Of a stretch of DNA of 64,000 nucleotides, positions 11,401 through 22,590 are shown piece after piece. Source of the DNA: Paguma larvata (Eukaryota; Chordata; Mammalia; Carnivora; Viverridae). Position 1 is the stretch's first letter; each line of letters starts with the position of its first letter. Location of the stretch: the NCBI GenBank assembly GCA_030068075.1, contig CM057844.1, positions 17,344,001 to 17,408,000 of the forward strand. Reading direction: 5' to 3'. Made by a program: the position numbers and the translations under genes. A model generated the notes under the pieces. It was not told where the DNA came from and did no database searches. It saw nothing but the letters and a program-made list of their open reading frames with translations.

Positions 11401-12357
11401 GAATAATTAACACTTTGTAAAACACTGTAAGAAGAGGAAGATCTTAAAGGTCTTGACTTATAACCTAATTATGTCTCCAAAAGTAACATATTCATAAGAC
11501 CAGAACCAGCTCTGAAACGGTGCTACTCTGAATAAAGTAGAGGGCTCTCTTTAGGATGAGAAATAAAACTGTCTAATAAAGTCATTGGAAACAGGGAAGA
11601 GCAGATAGGCTCGTGCAAAAAATCAATTAACTGAATTAGAAGATAATCTTGAGATATAATATAACAGAAAGGAAAAGATAAATATATAGAAATCAGAAAA
11701 AAAAACGGAAGAGAAAAAATAAGTCATTTTGAATGGCACAGATAATGAACAATAATTATTTCTAAGTTGTTTCAGTTGTTTCTTTTCTGAAGTCAAGTAG
11801 TCACATCAGATAGGTTATTTCCTCTATCAGAAAAAGGATTCTATGAAATACTACATATTTTTGACCTAAAGAAAAGCAAGTAATGTAAAAGTAGAAAAAT
11901 AAATATATTCCAAAACATCTGAATGAAGAGTATTTAAATTTTTGATGACTACTCTTTGCCTTTGCTAGGTTGTTATAAGTCCACTCAGATGTTCACATAT
12001 TTATCTAAGCCCAACTTCAAATTCAAAAATTATGTTCAGACAAAGAATGCTTACCTGAATGAGACCTAAAACTATGGTTTTGTTTTTTTACAAATCCCCA
12101 AGAGGAATCATGGACAATAGAAAGATTTAAAATTGGTTGTAATTACTACGGATTCTATGAAACCACCATAGATGTTTCTGCACTCAGTCACCAGCCAAAC
12201 TTGACAGTAGGACATTGCATTTGCTCAGATCGAGAGAAAAATGTTATATGTCCATTAAGAAAATATCTGTTCCCCAGAAACAGTGCTTCATATCTTTTGA
12301 TGACTTTGCACACTGTGTTCTCAACAAATTCTTTAGTAGTTAATGTGATCTACAGTC
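11401..12357. other. AT-rich single-copy sequence, no gene seen
   Basis: No recognisable gene or repeat. It ends at the short direct repeat next to the SINE at 12371. Confidence 0.5.
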
Positions 12358-12370
12358 AAAAAGATATTAT

Positions 12371-12590
12371 AGGGGCTCCCAGGGTGGCCTCAGTTCGTTA
12401 AGTGTCAGACTTTGGCTCAGGTCAAGATCTCACAGTTCATTGGGTTCAAGCCCCACAACAGGCTTTGCATTGACAGCTAAGAGCCTGGAGCTTGCTTCCA
12501 ATTCTGTGTCTCCCTCTCTCTCTGCCCACCTCCTCCCCACTGTGTGTGGGTACTCTCTGTCTCTCTCAAAAATAAACACTAAAAAAATAA
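12371..12590 (+). mobile_element. CAN-SINE, diverged
   Basis: Head GGGGCTCCCAGGGTGGCCTC, A-box region, diverged B box (GGTTCAAGCCCC), GAGCCTGGAGCTTGCTTCC, then a CT-rich stretch and A-rich tail. The flanks AAAAAGATATTAT (12358-12370) and AAAAGTGATATTGT (12591-12604) look like a decayed target-site duplication. Its mutations put it among the older copies here. Confidence 0.9.
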
Positions 12591-12734
12591 AAAAGTGATA
12601 TTGTATTTTCGTTCCCTGCCCTAGACCGCACTAAAATTCCACTATAAAAATAGGTATTAAATTATGTTAGCTATAAATTGTATATTCAACTAACTTAATA
12701 AACATCATTTCACTTACCTTCAAATGGTGTAGAA

Positions 12735-13125
12735 ACATTCTTACAAATTTATTGGGGTATTATTTATAATAATAAACTACATATATAACATGTACATTCT
12801 AAAGAATTTTGACATATCTGTACATCTATGAAGACATCATCACAATCAATCAAAATACCAAATATTTGTTGTTACTTCCAAACTTTCTTCAAGCCCAGGT
12901 TAAACCATCTTTCTCTCCCCCTCATTCCCAGGTAACCACTACCAGTTAGTTTGCATTTTGTAGAATTTTTCAAGAATGGATTCGTACAATATGTACTATC
13001 TTTTGTCTGGCTTCTTTCGCTCAGCATAATGATGTTGAGATTCATCTAGATTGTTGCATATATCCCTGGTTTGCTTTTCTTACGGTGAATAATATACCAT
13101 TCTATATAAATACCGCAACAATCCT
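12735..13125 (-). mobile_element. Old L1M 3' region, antisense
   Basis: On the plus strand, TTATTGGGGTATTATTTATA, CCCCTCATTCCCAGGTAACC, TGTCTGGCTTCTTTCGCTCA with GCATAATGATGTTGAG and GGTGAATAATATACCATTC follow the order of the reverse complement of old L1 3' ends. No open frame remains. Confidence 0.8.
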
Positions 13126-13644
13126 AACTTTTAAAAAAATCATCTTGTACAATGTGGCTTAATGAAAGCCTGTCTCTGAAAATTTAAATCTGCTGACCTT
13201 CAATGCAGAGTTATAGATCCAGATATCCAGATAAAATTAAAATTCTAACATCACAGAGTGCCGAGTACATAAGTAGTGGTTAATTAATATTTGTTAAATA
13301 AAAACATTTTCTACCTAGACAACACACACATGGGAGTCACTAACATGGTATCCCTCTAGACCTTTTAGAAGACTGAATAACACCCAGAATTTTACTTCCA
13401 AACTTTACTAGCAAAACTTGCCTTAGTAGACAAAAACAATTTAGCCAATATCTGGCTAACTTGGTTAATCTAATCATGATGAAATAAGGACAATATCCTC
13501 TACTGAAGTCAGTTTCACTCCATTTCATGAATAAATGCTCTTCCTCTGCCATTGTCTATGGAGTGTGTCTGTTCAATTAAATTCCATTCAGCCTTTGAAA
13601 TAAAAGAGAGAAACTGGAGTCCACTGAGGGCTATCTCACGTACT

Positions 13645-13815
13645 TTAGATTCATCGTCTTACTTAATCCTCACAAAACCTGTAAGGTAAATATTATCTCA
13701 CTATAAATATAGTAAAGCTATAGCCCAGAATGGTTATGTGACCTTCTCAGAGTTACACAGCTAATGAGTACTATAGACAGACAGAATTCAATCCCAGGTT
13801 TGAGATCCATGCACC
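13645..13815 (-). mobile_element. MIR SINE, antisense
   Basis: Antisense MIR blocks in order: ACTTAATCCTCACAAAACCT, GTAAGGTAAATATTATCTCA, then CTCAGAGTTACACAGCTAAT and GAATTCAATCCCAGGTTTG. The last two are the core and B-box region on the minus strand. Confidence 0.8.
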
Positions 13816-13989
13816 CTTCCCCAAATCTCTTGAAGTAAACTCTCTTGTACTTGTAGTCAGTGATATGGTCACAATTTAAGTGAATAAAAAACTGACTTGG
13901 TTTATAAAATGCCAATTCCTGAGAAATAACTAAGGAATATATGACTTTGAAAGTGTATTATTACTACTCAAGGGTCTTAAATTATCTGT

Positions 13990-14740
13990 GACTGTATAAC
14001 CATATTTCACAATCTCAGTTTTTGTTGGCCAGAAATCCATTGCTTAACTGGGTCATATACAAGGCTGTAATCAAGGTGGTAGCTAGGGCTATTGCCTCAT
14101 CTGATGTTCAACTGGGGAAGGATCTGCTTTTAAACTCACATGGATGATGACAGAATTCAGTTCCCTTTGGGTTATCAGACTGAAGTTTTTGGTTTCTTGC
14201 TAACTATTAGACAGTGGCTATCCTGAGTTCCTTGCTATGTGGACTTCTCCAATATGCCAGCTTACCTCATTAAATCAGAAGGAAGAAATTCAAGGGAGAG
14301 AGTCCACTCGCAAGATGGAAGTTACAATCTAATGTAACATAATCACATAAGTGACAAACCATCCTCTTTGCCAGATTTTTTAAATTTATTTATTTTGAAA
14401 GAGAGAAAGAAAGAGAGTGCATGATCAGGGGAGGGACAGAGAGAGAGAAAACCCCAAGCAGGCTCCACTCTGTCGATTCAGAGTCCAACACGGGGCTCAG
14501 TCTCATGAACTATAAGATCATGACTGAGCTGAAATCAAGTTGGATGCTTAACTGAAAGAGCCCACCCAGGCAACACCCTCTTTGCCAGATTTTATCAGTT
14601 AGGAGCAAATCACATTTCCTGCCTACATTCAAGGAAAGGGAATTACATATAGGCATGAAGTCTAGGAGGTAAGGATAACCAGGGGTCATTTTAAAATCAG
14701 TTACCATACCCAGTATATGATGGATTGTCACCACTATTAT
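13990..14740 (-). mobile_element. Ancient LTR-like element, split by a SINE
   Basis: A common mammalian repeat in antisense, possibly of the MaLR/ERVL LTR group. Left part: GTTTTTGTTGGCCAGAAATC, then AAGGCTGTAATCAAGGTGGT, TTCAACTGGGGAAGGATCTG and GCAAGATGGAAGTTACAATC. The SINE at 14380-14576 interrupts it. It resumes with ATCAGTTAGGAGCAAATCAC, CATTCAAGGAAAGGGAATTA and TCTAGGAGGTAAGGATAACC. The two halves join in the expected order once the SINE and one duplication copy are removed. Class confident, family name uncertain. Confidence 0.6.
14380..14576 (-). mobile_element. CAN-SINE, antisense, exact target-site duplication
   Basis: Antisense CAN-SINE: T-rich/GA-rich start (tail and CT stretch in reverse), CAAGCAGGCTCCACTCTGTC, then GATCATGACTGAGCTGAAAT and the head complement AGCCCACCCAGGCAAC. 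A perfect 17-bp duplication CCTCTTTGCCAGATTTT flanks it (14363-14379 and 14577-14593). It sits inside an older LTR-like element, which dates it after that element. Confidence 0.95.
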
Positions 14741-14770
14741 ATTCACCCTTCTAAAGATAGTCTCTCTCAA

Positions 14771-14983
14771 GGGACCCTGGGTGGCACAGTCAGTTAAGCA
14801 TCTGACTCCTGATCTTGGCTCAGGTCATGATCTCACAGTTTGTGAGTTCTGGCCCCACATCGGGCTCTACACTGATGGCACAGAGCCTGCTTGGGATTCT
14901 GTCTCTTCTCTCTGCCCTTTCCCCACTTGTGCACATGCTCTCTCTCAGAATAAATCAATAAACTTAAAAGAAATTATAAAAAA
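14771..14983 (+). mobile_element. CAN-SINE, sense
   Basis: Head GGGACCCTGGGTGGCACAGT, B-box region near 14843-14855, GAGCCTGCTTGGGATTCTG, CT-rich stretch and A-rich tail. Flanks AGTCTCTCTCA (14759-14769) and AGTCTCTCCCA (14984-14994) are a target-site duplication with one mismatch. It carries the extra GACTCCTGATCTTGGCTCAG form of the linker, typical of an older CAN-SINE branch. It lies 194 bp from the antisense SINE at 14380-14576, giving an inverted pair. Confidence 0.94.
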
Positions 14984-15189
14984 AGTCTCTCCCAGAACAT
15001 AAAGTGAAGAAATGTATTCAACATGGCCTGCCTTTGCAAAGCCAAAACGTGCCCCCTGAAGGAGCTCCTTTGAAAAGATCAGGTACTTACAGACAGTCAA
15101 ACTGGAACGCAAAAATTCATTCAGGGCTACAGGACTGACAACAATGTCTCTTCTGTTTCATGTTTTACATTTCTGAGATGCTTTGAGAC

Positions 15190-15345
15190 ACGGTGGCATT
15201 TCACTGATTCCCACAATAACCATGCACGGTAAACAAAGTGGTTACTAATAATCCACATTTTAATATAAGAAAGCAAAGAACAAAAGAAGATAAAGTAACT
15301 TGCTCAAGGTCACATATCTACCTACCTGAGTCCCTGGTTGGAGTT
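15190..15345 (-). mobile_element. MIR SINE, antisense
   Basis: CACTGATTCCCACAATAACC, then AAGTAACTTGCTCAAGGTCA followed by CATATCTACCTACCTGAGTC. The second block is the hallmark MIR core in antisense. Confidence 0.75.
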
Positions 15346-17424
15346 TACCACTGGCTAAAGAAAGCCTCCAGTTGAAGGTCTCAACTGCTGTCTTGGGTTC
15401 CAACAACAGGCCCATGCAAAGGGTACAAAGGCCCAATTCTATTTCCATAAAATATATTATTAGAAATAAAATTACTAAATCAAAGTGTAAGAACTCTTTT
15501 CAACCAGTCAAATATATGACTGGAAAGCTTTATGTATTTTCCCATTTGGAGAAATTATCCACAGCAATGGTCCTAAGCTTTCTTACTTGCTGGAACTTGC
15601 TATCATCTTTATGATGTTATAAAAATAAAATAGATGTAGGAACTCTAACTGAGCTAAAAATATTTTTCAAATTGGCAGATTTCTGAAAACCTAGATGGTA
15701 ATATGCACAGGATTCTCTTCATCTCATGAATGAGATGTGCTGGACTTTTGATCATTTTATTCATTTATTCACTCACTCGTTGATTCATTCATTTGGATAG
15801 TTCCTTTCATAATTTGTAACCTCTGTAAAGTCAATACTATCTCCAACATATAATATGCTGTATCCTTGGGCAATCGACGGTACTTCCATAAACGTGTACA
15901 TTTATCTAATACAGTTACTATGATGAGTTAATAGATACCAAGTACACATACAATTTCTCAACATTATAGAAAGAAAATAATTCCTCATTTGATTTTCTCC
16001 CTTTCTGTTGAATAAGTTTTTATTTACTGCCCAGTTACTTCTTGATAACTCAACCCATTTAATTACTTGTGTGGAATAATCCCAATTTATTCTGTCTTAG
16101 ATAATTATTACTAGCTCTTCCTTTCTTTCATTCTCAAAAATGCCTTGGCATTAATGATAAATTATAGAGTCACTCCACTAATGGCCCATCAGTGTTGAGG
16201 CACAAGGCCAAAGCACTTTGTGCAAATGTGTCCTACACACAGATTATGTTGGTTCTTCAGGTTGGAGCAGCTGTCAGGAAACAAGATTCAAGCAGCAGAA
16301 TGATATATTGTCTAAGCCAACGGCCATATGCTTCAAGAATTCTTGGTGTTTCTATCCAATAAACTGGTTAAATTACCAAAGACTATTGAATTAAGAGAGA
16401 AATGATTATAGCTGAATTTATGGGGACAAACTTCAAAATGGAGGGAACGAATGGAGGCATTATTCATACAGGAAGAAAAACAATATTTTAGGTCAAAATT
16501 TAAAAGTTCACACATCAAGAAATGGCTAGGAGATCACTCATCCACTTTTCAATATGAAAGAATAAAAGTCCCTTGACATGGAAACCTGTGAATTTATTCA
16601 TGCTATTGCTTAACAGAGAGGCTACTTATCAAAGGTCATATCAGTGAAAGACTAGAGAAGAGAGCCGAGGTAGGTAGATGGGTTTCCTTAAAACCTGAGG
16701 GCTTGGTTTTTCTTTCCTTTCCTTTCCTTTCTTTTATACCTTCTTTAAGCTTCAAGTTAAAGAATGGCTCGGCCCCCATCAGGATCATAAAGAGGACCAG
16801 AAAAAGCAGCACATTTGTTGATTTATGGCACAACCTGAAACAAATCCGTACACCAGGAAAACCTCATCATCCTGAGTACCATGAGCTTTCAAATGAACTT
16901 CCAAAAGGGTCTTTTAAAACCTTCAAAGAGAAGAACTCTAGAAAAATAGCATTTTACTATTTTAAGGGGTTGTATGGAGGGTGAGCAGATGCCAGAGAGG
17001 CAAATCAGCTGAAACAAGTTCATTTCCATTCATTCCCTAACTAAAGTTATTCCAACAAGTACATCAGCTTTTCTTCTCCTTTGTGATGATAACAATAATA
17101 AAATTATTATTCCCCAAGGAAAAGCAGGGAAATTTTTTTAATCTCTAAAGTAATATTCTGCAGCTTCATGATGTGTGCCTCACAAGAAGGGTTCTAAGCT
17201 ACAAGCAAAAGATCCTTGATTTCAAGGGAAAGGTGCCATGTCAATACCAAACAACCTCAAATTGGAGCACTTTAATTAGGTAGGTCTGGCTTCAATTTAC
17301 TTCAAGACTACCTGAATTCACAAATATACCTAAGACACTTAGGGTATTGTAAAAGAAACATGTGTATACTGTATACATAAGAATAATAGCACCGAGGCAC
17401 TATTTTAAAGACTAGACGTAGATT
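15346..17424. other. Single-copy sequence, no gene seen
   Basis: Contains a (CTTTC)n run at 16708-16735 and otherwise no recognised repeat. The frame at 16703-16984 (93 codons, plus) starts in that run and has no recognisable domain; its antisense shadow is at 16636-16833. The segment around 16170-16290 has a more balanced composition and no repeat signature. I cannot tell whether it is conserved. Confidence 0.45.
16708..16735. repeat. (CTTTC)n simple repeat
   Basis: About five pyrimidine pentamer units. Confidence 0.9.
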
Positions 17425-17590
17425 GATTTGTTTCATCCACATCCCCTGAGATAGGTGGAATTATTATCCCACTTTGTAGATGAGCCAACTGGGGCTCAAA
17501 CAGTTTAAATAACTTGCCCTAGGTCATATAGCTAATAAGTGGCAGAGCAGGAATTTGAGCTCGGGCAGTTTCAAAGTACATACCTTTCAC
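17425..17590 (-). mobile_element. MIR SINE, antisense, well preserved
   Basis: Plus-strand text reads GAATTATTATCCCACTTTGT, AGATGAGCCAACTGGGGCTC, AATAACTTGCCCTAGGTCAT, ATAGCTAATAAGTGGCAGAG and AGGAATTTGAGCTCGGGCAG. These are all main MIR blocks in order, antisense. One of the clearest MIR copies in the window. Confidence 0.88.
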
Positions 17591-19489
17591 CACAACATTA
17601 TATACTGCCTGTGCATCTGCTCCATGTACAATCAATTGTAGACAATTTGTTGTTATGCAAATTGAGGGGTAAATGGCTAGTTCAGGAAATGCCTCCTTTT
17701 TTTCTTTTTGCTCTTTATTGTGTGACCTGAATTCTGAAAGGCTGACACTGAAACCTAATGTCAAAGGAGTCTGTAGATGAATGAATGAAGTGTATCTATG
17801 TGTGTGAGGTAAGGAATGCAAATGAGTATGAAATTTTAAATACTATTGTGCAAGGGGGGATAATATCCTTACATTTAATTTTACTCTTCATGGAAGATCA
17901 CAGAATGTTATACACACATATACATACACACCCAAAGAGAAATTAATTTTAAGAAAGTCTGAGTAAGACAATTCCTATTTTGAAATAATTTGAGATACGC
18001 AGTAAGTATCACATCCAATTTTCTTTTAAAAAAACAGTTATTTTATTGAACATACTGTCAAAAGACTGGAAAGATGATACCCATTTCAGGCATTTAATTT
18101 TAACTAGAATAAACGTCACCAGAATGTGTATCCATTTTATTGACTACTAACTATGCCTATTTAATTTGTTTTCCAACCTTTCATTCACTTGAGATTTGAC
18201 CCAAATCTCAGGATGGAACAGATATTTAATCACCTTAGAAGTAAAATGCGCCATAACCTGGGGACTTTTAAAACACCCATTTTTCATGGTTTCTGTCCAC
18301 AACGTAACACAATTAGTGCACTTGAAAGGACTCAGAAGTTTTAATCAGCTTGGGCTGAGTTTCAAGGTCTTGATGGAGCTTAAAGCCAGGCTCCTCTTGC
18401 CCAGTCCCAGGTCAGGTTACAAAAATTTCACAACACTCTTACCCCTCCCACTTCTATCCCCCATGCAAGTAACTGAAAAAAAAGTATCAGCTCTCAAGAA
18501 GTGGAACTAGTATTCTCTCCCAAGTGCCAGGAGCCAGTTCTCCTAAACTATCCCTAATTTACAAGGGTAATAGAGGAGGAATTCTGTGACAGGGGTGGAT
18601 TTGCACAGCCCTCTTTAGGTCATTATATTGACAGTATCATTGTAGTCAGATAGAGAATGTAGCCAGGTCCTCCAAACCACAACTCACAACTAAACCAAAC
18701 CTTCATTTTATGAAGACAATAGCAAATTAAATTAGAAACTCTAAGCTCTCCATGGATCAATCAGGTCATATACAATTAGCTTTAATTGGTACCTGTCCAG
18801 AGAATTACATTCTTTACCTGCAGTCAAGGGATACTCAGAGACTTTCTTGACTTTGAAAAACATCAAAGCAATTCCTTCTAATCTAAGCATTACAGCCATC
18901 CCTGAGCAGTAGGTAAAGCTCCAACACCAATAAAAAAGAACTGAAGATTTGAAAGAAAGAAATTCCGCCTAAATTTTCTAAGAGCAAATGGTGATATAGA
19001 ATAGGCAATGCACAGGTACTTAATTTGTAGAGTATAATTCCCAACTGCTAAATGTCTCCCAAGAAATACTAACTTTGTACCGCAGACTGAAAATATTATT
19101 TTAGAGGCATTTCAAGGAAGAAATCATGAGGAATGACCAAATATAATATTTCTGTGATTGTCTTTCAGGACTTACTTTACAAAGATAACTAAAAGCAAAT
19201 TTGTAAACATAATTAAAAGCAAATTAATGATAATATCTTGTGCCTTGTAACTGAAATGAAAATGTGGCTTTTTGGTCCTTTTTGATAATCAGGCATGTAC
19301 TTTAGAGTCTTTGAGAAATAATAAGGATAATAACATATAATAATAACTAGATATATTGTGGTGATCATTTTGCAAAACCAGAAAAAAAGGAAGAACAGGA
19401 AATTAAGAGACAATTTTTTGAAGATACTAGGTATGATCAAGAAAAGCCACAGTGACAACCTGAAATTCCTTCAGTAGCAGAATGTAGAG
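17591..19489. other. Single-copy sequence, no gene seen
   Basis: Small CA-rich patch at 17910-17933. No recognisable gene or repeat otherwise. The frame at 18196-18510 has no domain I recognise. Confidence 0.45.
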
Positions 19490-19645
19490 TGAAGAAGCTG
19501 GTGTATGACCTAGAGATTAGATCTAGGTTCTGATCCCGGGTAGGTAGCTAGGCAGGACGTGAACAGTAATTACACCAAAACTTGGTGTTTGTATCTGTAA
19601 ATGAAGATGTTGGAATAGAGCAATCTCCAGTGACCCCTCAAGTTA
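19490..19645 (+). mobile_element. Possible MIR SINE, sense
   Basis: Blocks GATCTAGGTTCTGATCCCGG and GTTTGTATCTGTAAATGAAG with GATGTTGGAATAG follow MIR order (B box, then 'tttcctcatctgtaaaatggg' region). Diverged. Confidence 0.5.
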
Positions 19646-20099
19646 GAGAGGCTGATGTTAGGATATTAGAAAGCACTATAGGAAGCTCGCACCAGGCCAA
19701 GTTTTCTACAGCACCTCTTCCTTATGATGCCAGAAACAGAATATGAAATTGATTGTTTCTATTTTTATGCTAAAATGGAAACAGAGGTGGGAAGGATAAA
19801 AGAAATTCATCCTGCAAAAGAAACAGTTTTTGTTTTAAATTTCAAACCCAATAGAAATTCTAGCCCTCCAAGGATATTATGAGGTTGTAATCTTAGCCCT
19901 CTACTTACCTGACCTTTAGCAGCAGGGAGTAGGCAGCAGCAAATCGGGCTTGGAAGTCTACTTCCTAAATGAGTCTCATTCTCTCCAACTCCTGCCCTTT
20001 TTGTGAATTATTACACCACCTGGCACCAGGAATATTATTGACTCTGGAGCAGGGAGCTTAATTTTGCAATAAATTTTACAGATTGCTAACTGAAAAACA

Positions 20100-20400
20100 A
20101 GAACAAAAATGAACTACTAGGTAGCTGAAACCGCTGACTCTCACTGCTCCTTCCTGCCCCTGGCTAATTTATGGCAGCAGAGCTGGGCTCCCACACTGCG
20201 GCTGCCACTTTGGCTTGGCTGCTCTGCTTACCGCGCGCGTGGGGCAGCAAGCCAAGGAAGGAAGCCATGCTCCCTTGTCTGTGGATTTCAAACCACACTG
20301 AGCATGTTGGAATTCCCACAGCCTCCCCTACAGTCTTAGCTCCTGAGATCCCAGAGGTAAAAGTAGATGAGAAAGTTAGGGCGCAGTCATGATGTTTGGT
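20100..20400. other. Small CpG-containing GC-rich patch
   Basis: Unusually for this window, several CpGs are clustered here, including TTACCGCGCGCGTGGGGC near 20228-20245 and others at about 20131, 20200 and 20380. A 73-codon frame (20171-20392, plus) and a 94-codon antisense frame (20164-20448) overlap it. Neither resembles a known protein. A non-coding RNA promoter, a lost exon or chance are all possible; it is too small for a standard CpG island. Confidence 0.35.
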
Positions 20401-20464
20401 AGAAAGAAAGGAAAGGGAAAATGCTTTGCAATAGATTGGAATTCTCATTCCATTTCTTCTATGC

Positions 20465-20555
20465 TTTCCAGTTCAACATATATTTATGGATCACCCATTC
20501 TGTGTTAAGTACTCAGTTAATGTGCTAAAGTAAAAAGATGTGTAAGACATGATTT
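20465..20555 (+). mobile_element. Possible L2-class old repeat fragment
   Basis: CATATATTTATGGATCACCC, then ATTCTGTGTTAAGTACTCAG match a heavily diverged 'atttattgagcacctactatgtgccaggcact' block. Confidence 0.4.
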
Positions 20556-20559
20556 CTAA

Positions 20560-20720
20560 TCATGTCAGGCATTGCTGTGTAACAAATCACCCCAAAACTT
20601 AGTGCTTATAAATTCAGCTATTGGGATCAGCTAGGGGCTGGATGGTATAGGATGGATTTGGTTCAGTTCCAAGCCGTCTCTTTTCCTCTAGCAGGTTAGT
20701 TTAGACTTGTCACCTTGTGG
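20560..20720 (-). mobile_element. Ancient LTR-like element fragment, antisense
   Basis: GGCATTGCTGTGTAACAAAT with CACCCCAAAACTTAGTGCTT is the diagnostic start (antisense) of the same element family seen at 13990-14740, 33134-33748 and 46455-46915. The downstream part is too diverged to delimit. Confidence 0.6.
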
Positions 20721-21224
20721 TAGCGAGATGCTAACAGAGAAAGCGAAAATGCACACTTTCCAAGCCTCTGCTTACATCAAGTTTGCTACTATTCCACTGT
20801 CCCAAAAAAGACACATTAAGACACACAGTCGACTCCATGTATGAGAGAACACTACCAAAGGGAGTGGATACAGAGAAACATGAAAAAGTGGGACCCTTAG
20901 TGCACATCAGTCTACCACAGTGACCCTGAAGAGTTTGCAGCACAGAGAAAGAAGTAAGCTTATAAAGTACTGTCTGTGCAATGACAGAGGTCAGCACTAG
21001 AGCAAAAGGGTCAAACAGACAAAGGAGCACCTACTGTGGCTTAGACAGGTGGAGCTCTAAGGAAGCAATGCCACTAAACTGAGTTTTGAAGAATGCGTAG
21101 GAGAACATGCAGGGGTACAACATAGAAAGGAGTCAGAGGAAGAACAGTCAACGGTGGGGCTAGATGCTTATCATGTTTAATACAATGTCAACAGGACAGT
21201 TTCATTCTCTTCTATCTTCTATTT

Positions 21225-22325
21225 ACCATGGTGACCTTCTGAAACTACTTCTTTCCAATCCATGATTCCATACTCTTGTTCATCTGCCCTATTCCTTCAC
21301 TGTATCCTCCACAAGCTCCTTTTTCTTTGACTTACTTTACAATTTGATGATCTTGGTCCATCACTGCCCATATATGAGTAACTTGCCGGAATGATACTTC
21401 TTAAATCTCTTTTTCCTGCCTAGACATCTTCAATAACCTCAACTTATGTATCTCACAGCTTTCTGGACAATTACCTGAGGATGTATCTCAGGTTCACTTC
21501 TAGCCCATTCTCTTTCCCTCAATTCAATTTATCCTCCACAGTTTACAAACACAGTTGTTGGTTGCCCAGCCACACAAATAGAACACTGAATCCTATTTTT
21601 GTATTGTCCCTCTTACTCCCATCGTACCTCACATCCAGTCAATTCCCAAGTCCTGCTGACTTTGACTCATGAATATTTTCCAGCTTCCTCTCTTCCTTCC
21701 CATCACCACAACCAAAGCTTCATCATTTCTAACCTGCACCAACCACAGCTGCTCCTGACTGGTTTCTTTCCTCAAATTCATCATTCACCCAACTTCCAGT
21801 GTGATCTGTCTGAAATGCAAATAAGACATGCACCTCCACTATCTACAGACCTTCATGGCTCTCCACTAGCTGCAATCATCATAGTAAGGCCTATAACACC
21901 CTCCTCAAATCACCCTTACAGATATCGGTGTTCTAGTGTACATCCCTCCCTACATGCAATACACTCTACATTCTGGCACCTTGCAAGAGGTTTATTATCT
22001 CTGTTCTATGCTCTTGAGGTTCTCTGAGTCCTAAATGCCTTTCTCCCCACTCCCCCACCCTTTGATCAATTCCTAACCATCCAGAAAACTCAAAAATTAC
22101 TGAAAAATTACTTTCTCCAGAGCTTTCCTCTGACCTGTGCTCTCTGTTTTCACCTCCTGCAGTGCCACGTACTGTCCCACTCTCCTCCTCTCGTATTCCA
22201 TGCATCTTTTTGTTGTCATACTTAACATTTTTGATCATATGTATCTGTTTATCATTTTCACTCATTGTGCCCTCTGTTAGGACGGAAAGAATATATAACA
22301 CTTGTTTTATATTTTTAGGGCCTGA
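21225..22325 (+). mobile_element. L2 LINE, long sense copy
   Basis: About 1.1 kb with an order typical of L2: C- and T-rich text with CTTCATGGCTCTCCACTAGC, then TTTCTCCAGAGCTTTCCTCT with GACCTGTGCTCTC. The 3' part includes CATACTTAACATTTTTGATC, TTTATCATTTTCACTCATTG and GTGCCCTCTGTTAGGACGGA. The frames at 21481-22301 lie in this repeat and are not genes. Confidence 0.65.
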
Positions 22326-22379
22326 AATGACTCATATATTATATCTGGGAAGGAAGGTAAGGAGTTAGTAATAGTAGTG

Positions 22380-22590
22380 CCACCTGAAACCAGGAGGTCA
22401 TTTATCCACTAGCTATATGACTTTGGGAAGGTTTCTTAACCTCTGTGCCTTGATTTCCTTACTTGAAAAATGCAGATTCTTAAACTATGTATCTCACAGG
22501 GTAGTTTTCCAAAGGAAATGAGCCAGCAAGCAAAGTGCTTAGCACAGTGCCTAGAGTATGGTAAGTAATCAATAACTACTGGCTCTCTTT
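22380..22590 (+). mobile_element. MIR SINE, sense
   Basis: ACTAGCTATATGACTTTGGG, TTCTTAACCTCTGTGCCTTG, ATTTCCTTACTTGAAAAATG, then AAAGTGCTTAGCACAGTGCC with TAGAGTATGGTAAGTAATCA. All main blocks are present in order. Confidence 0.88.
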
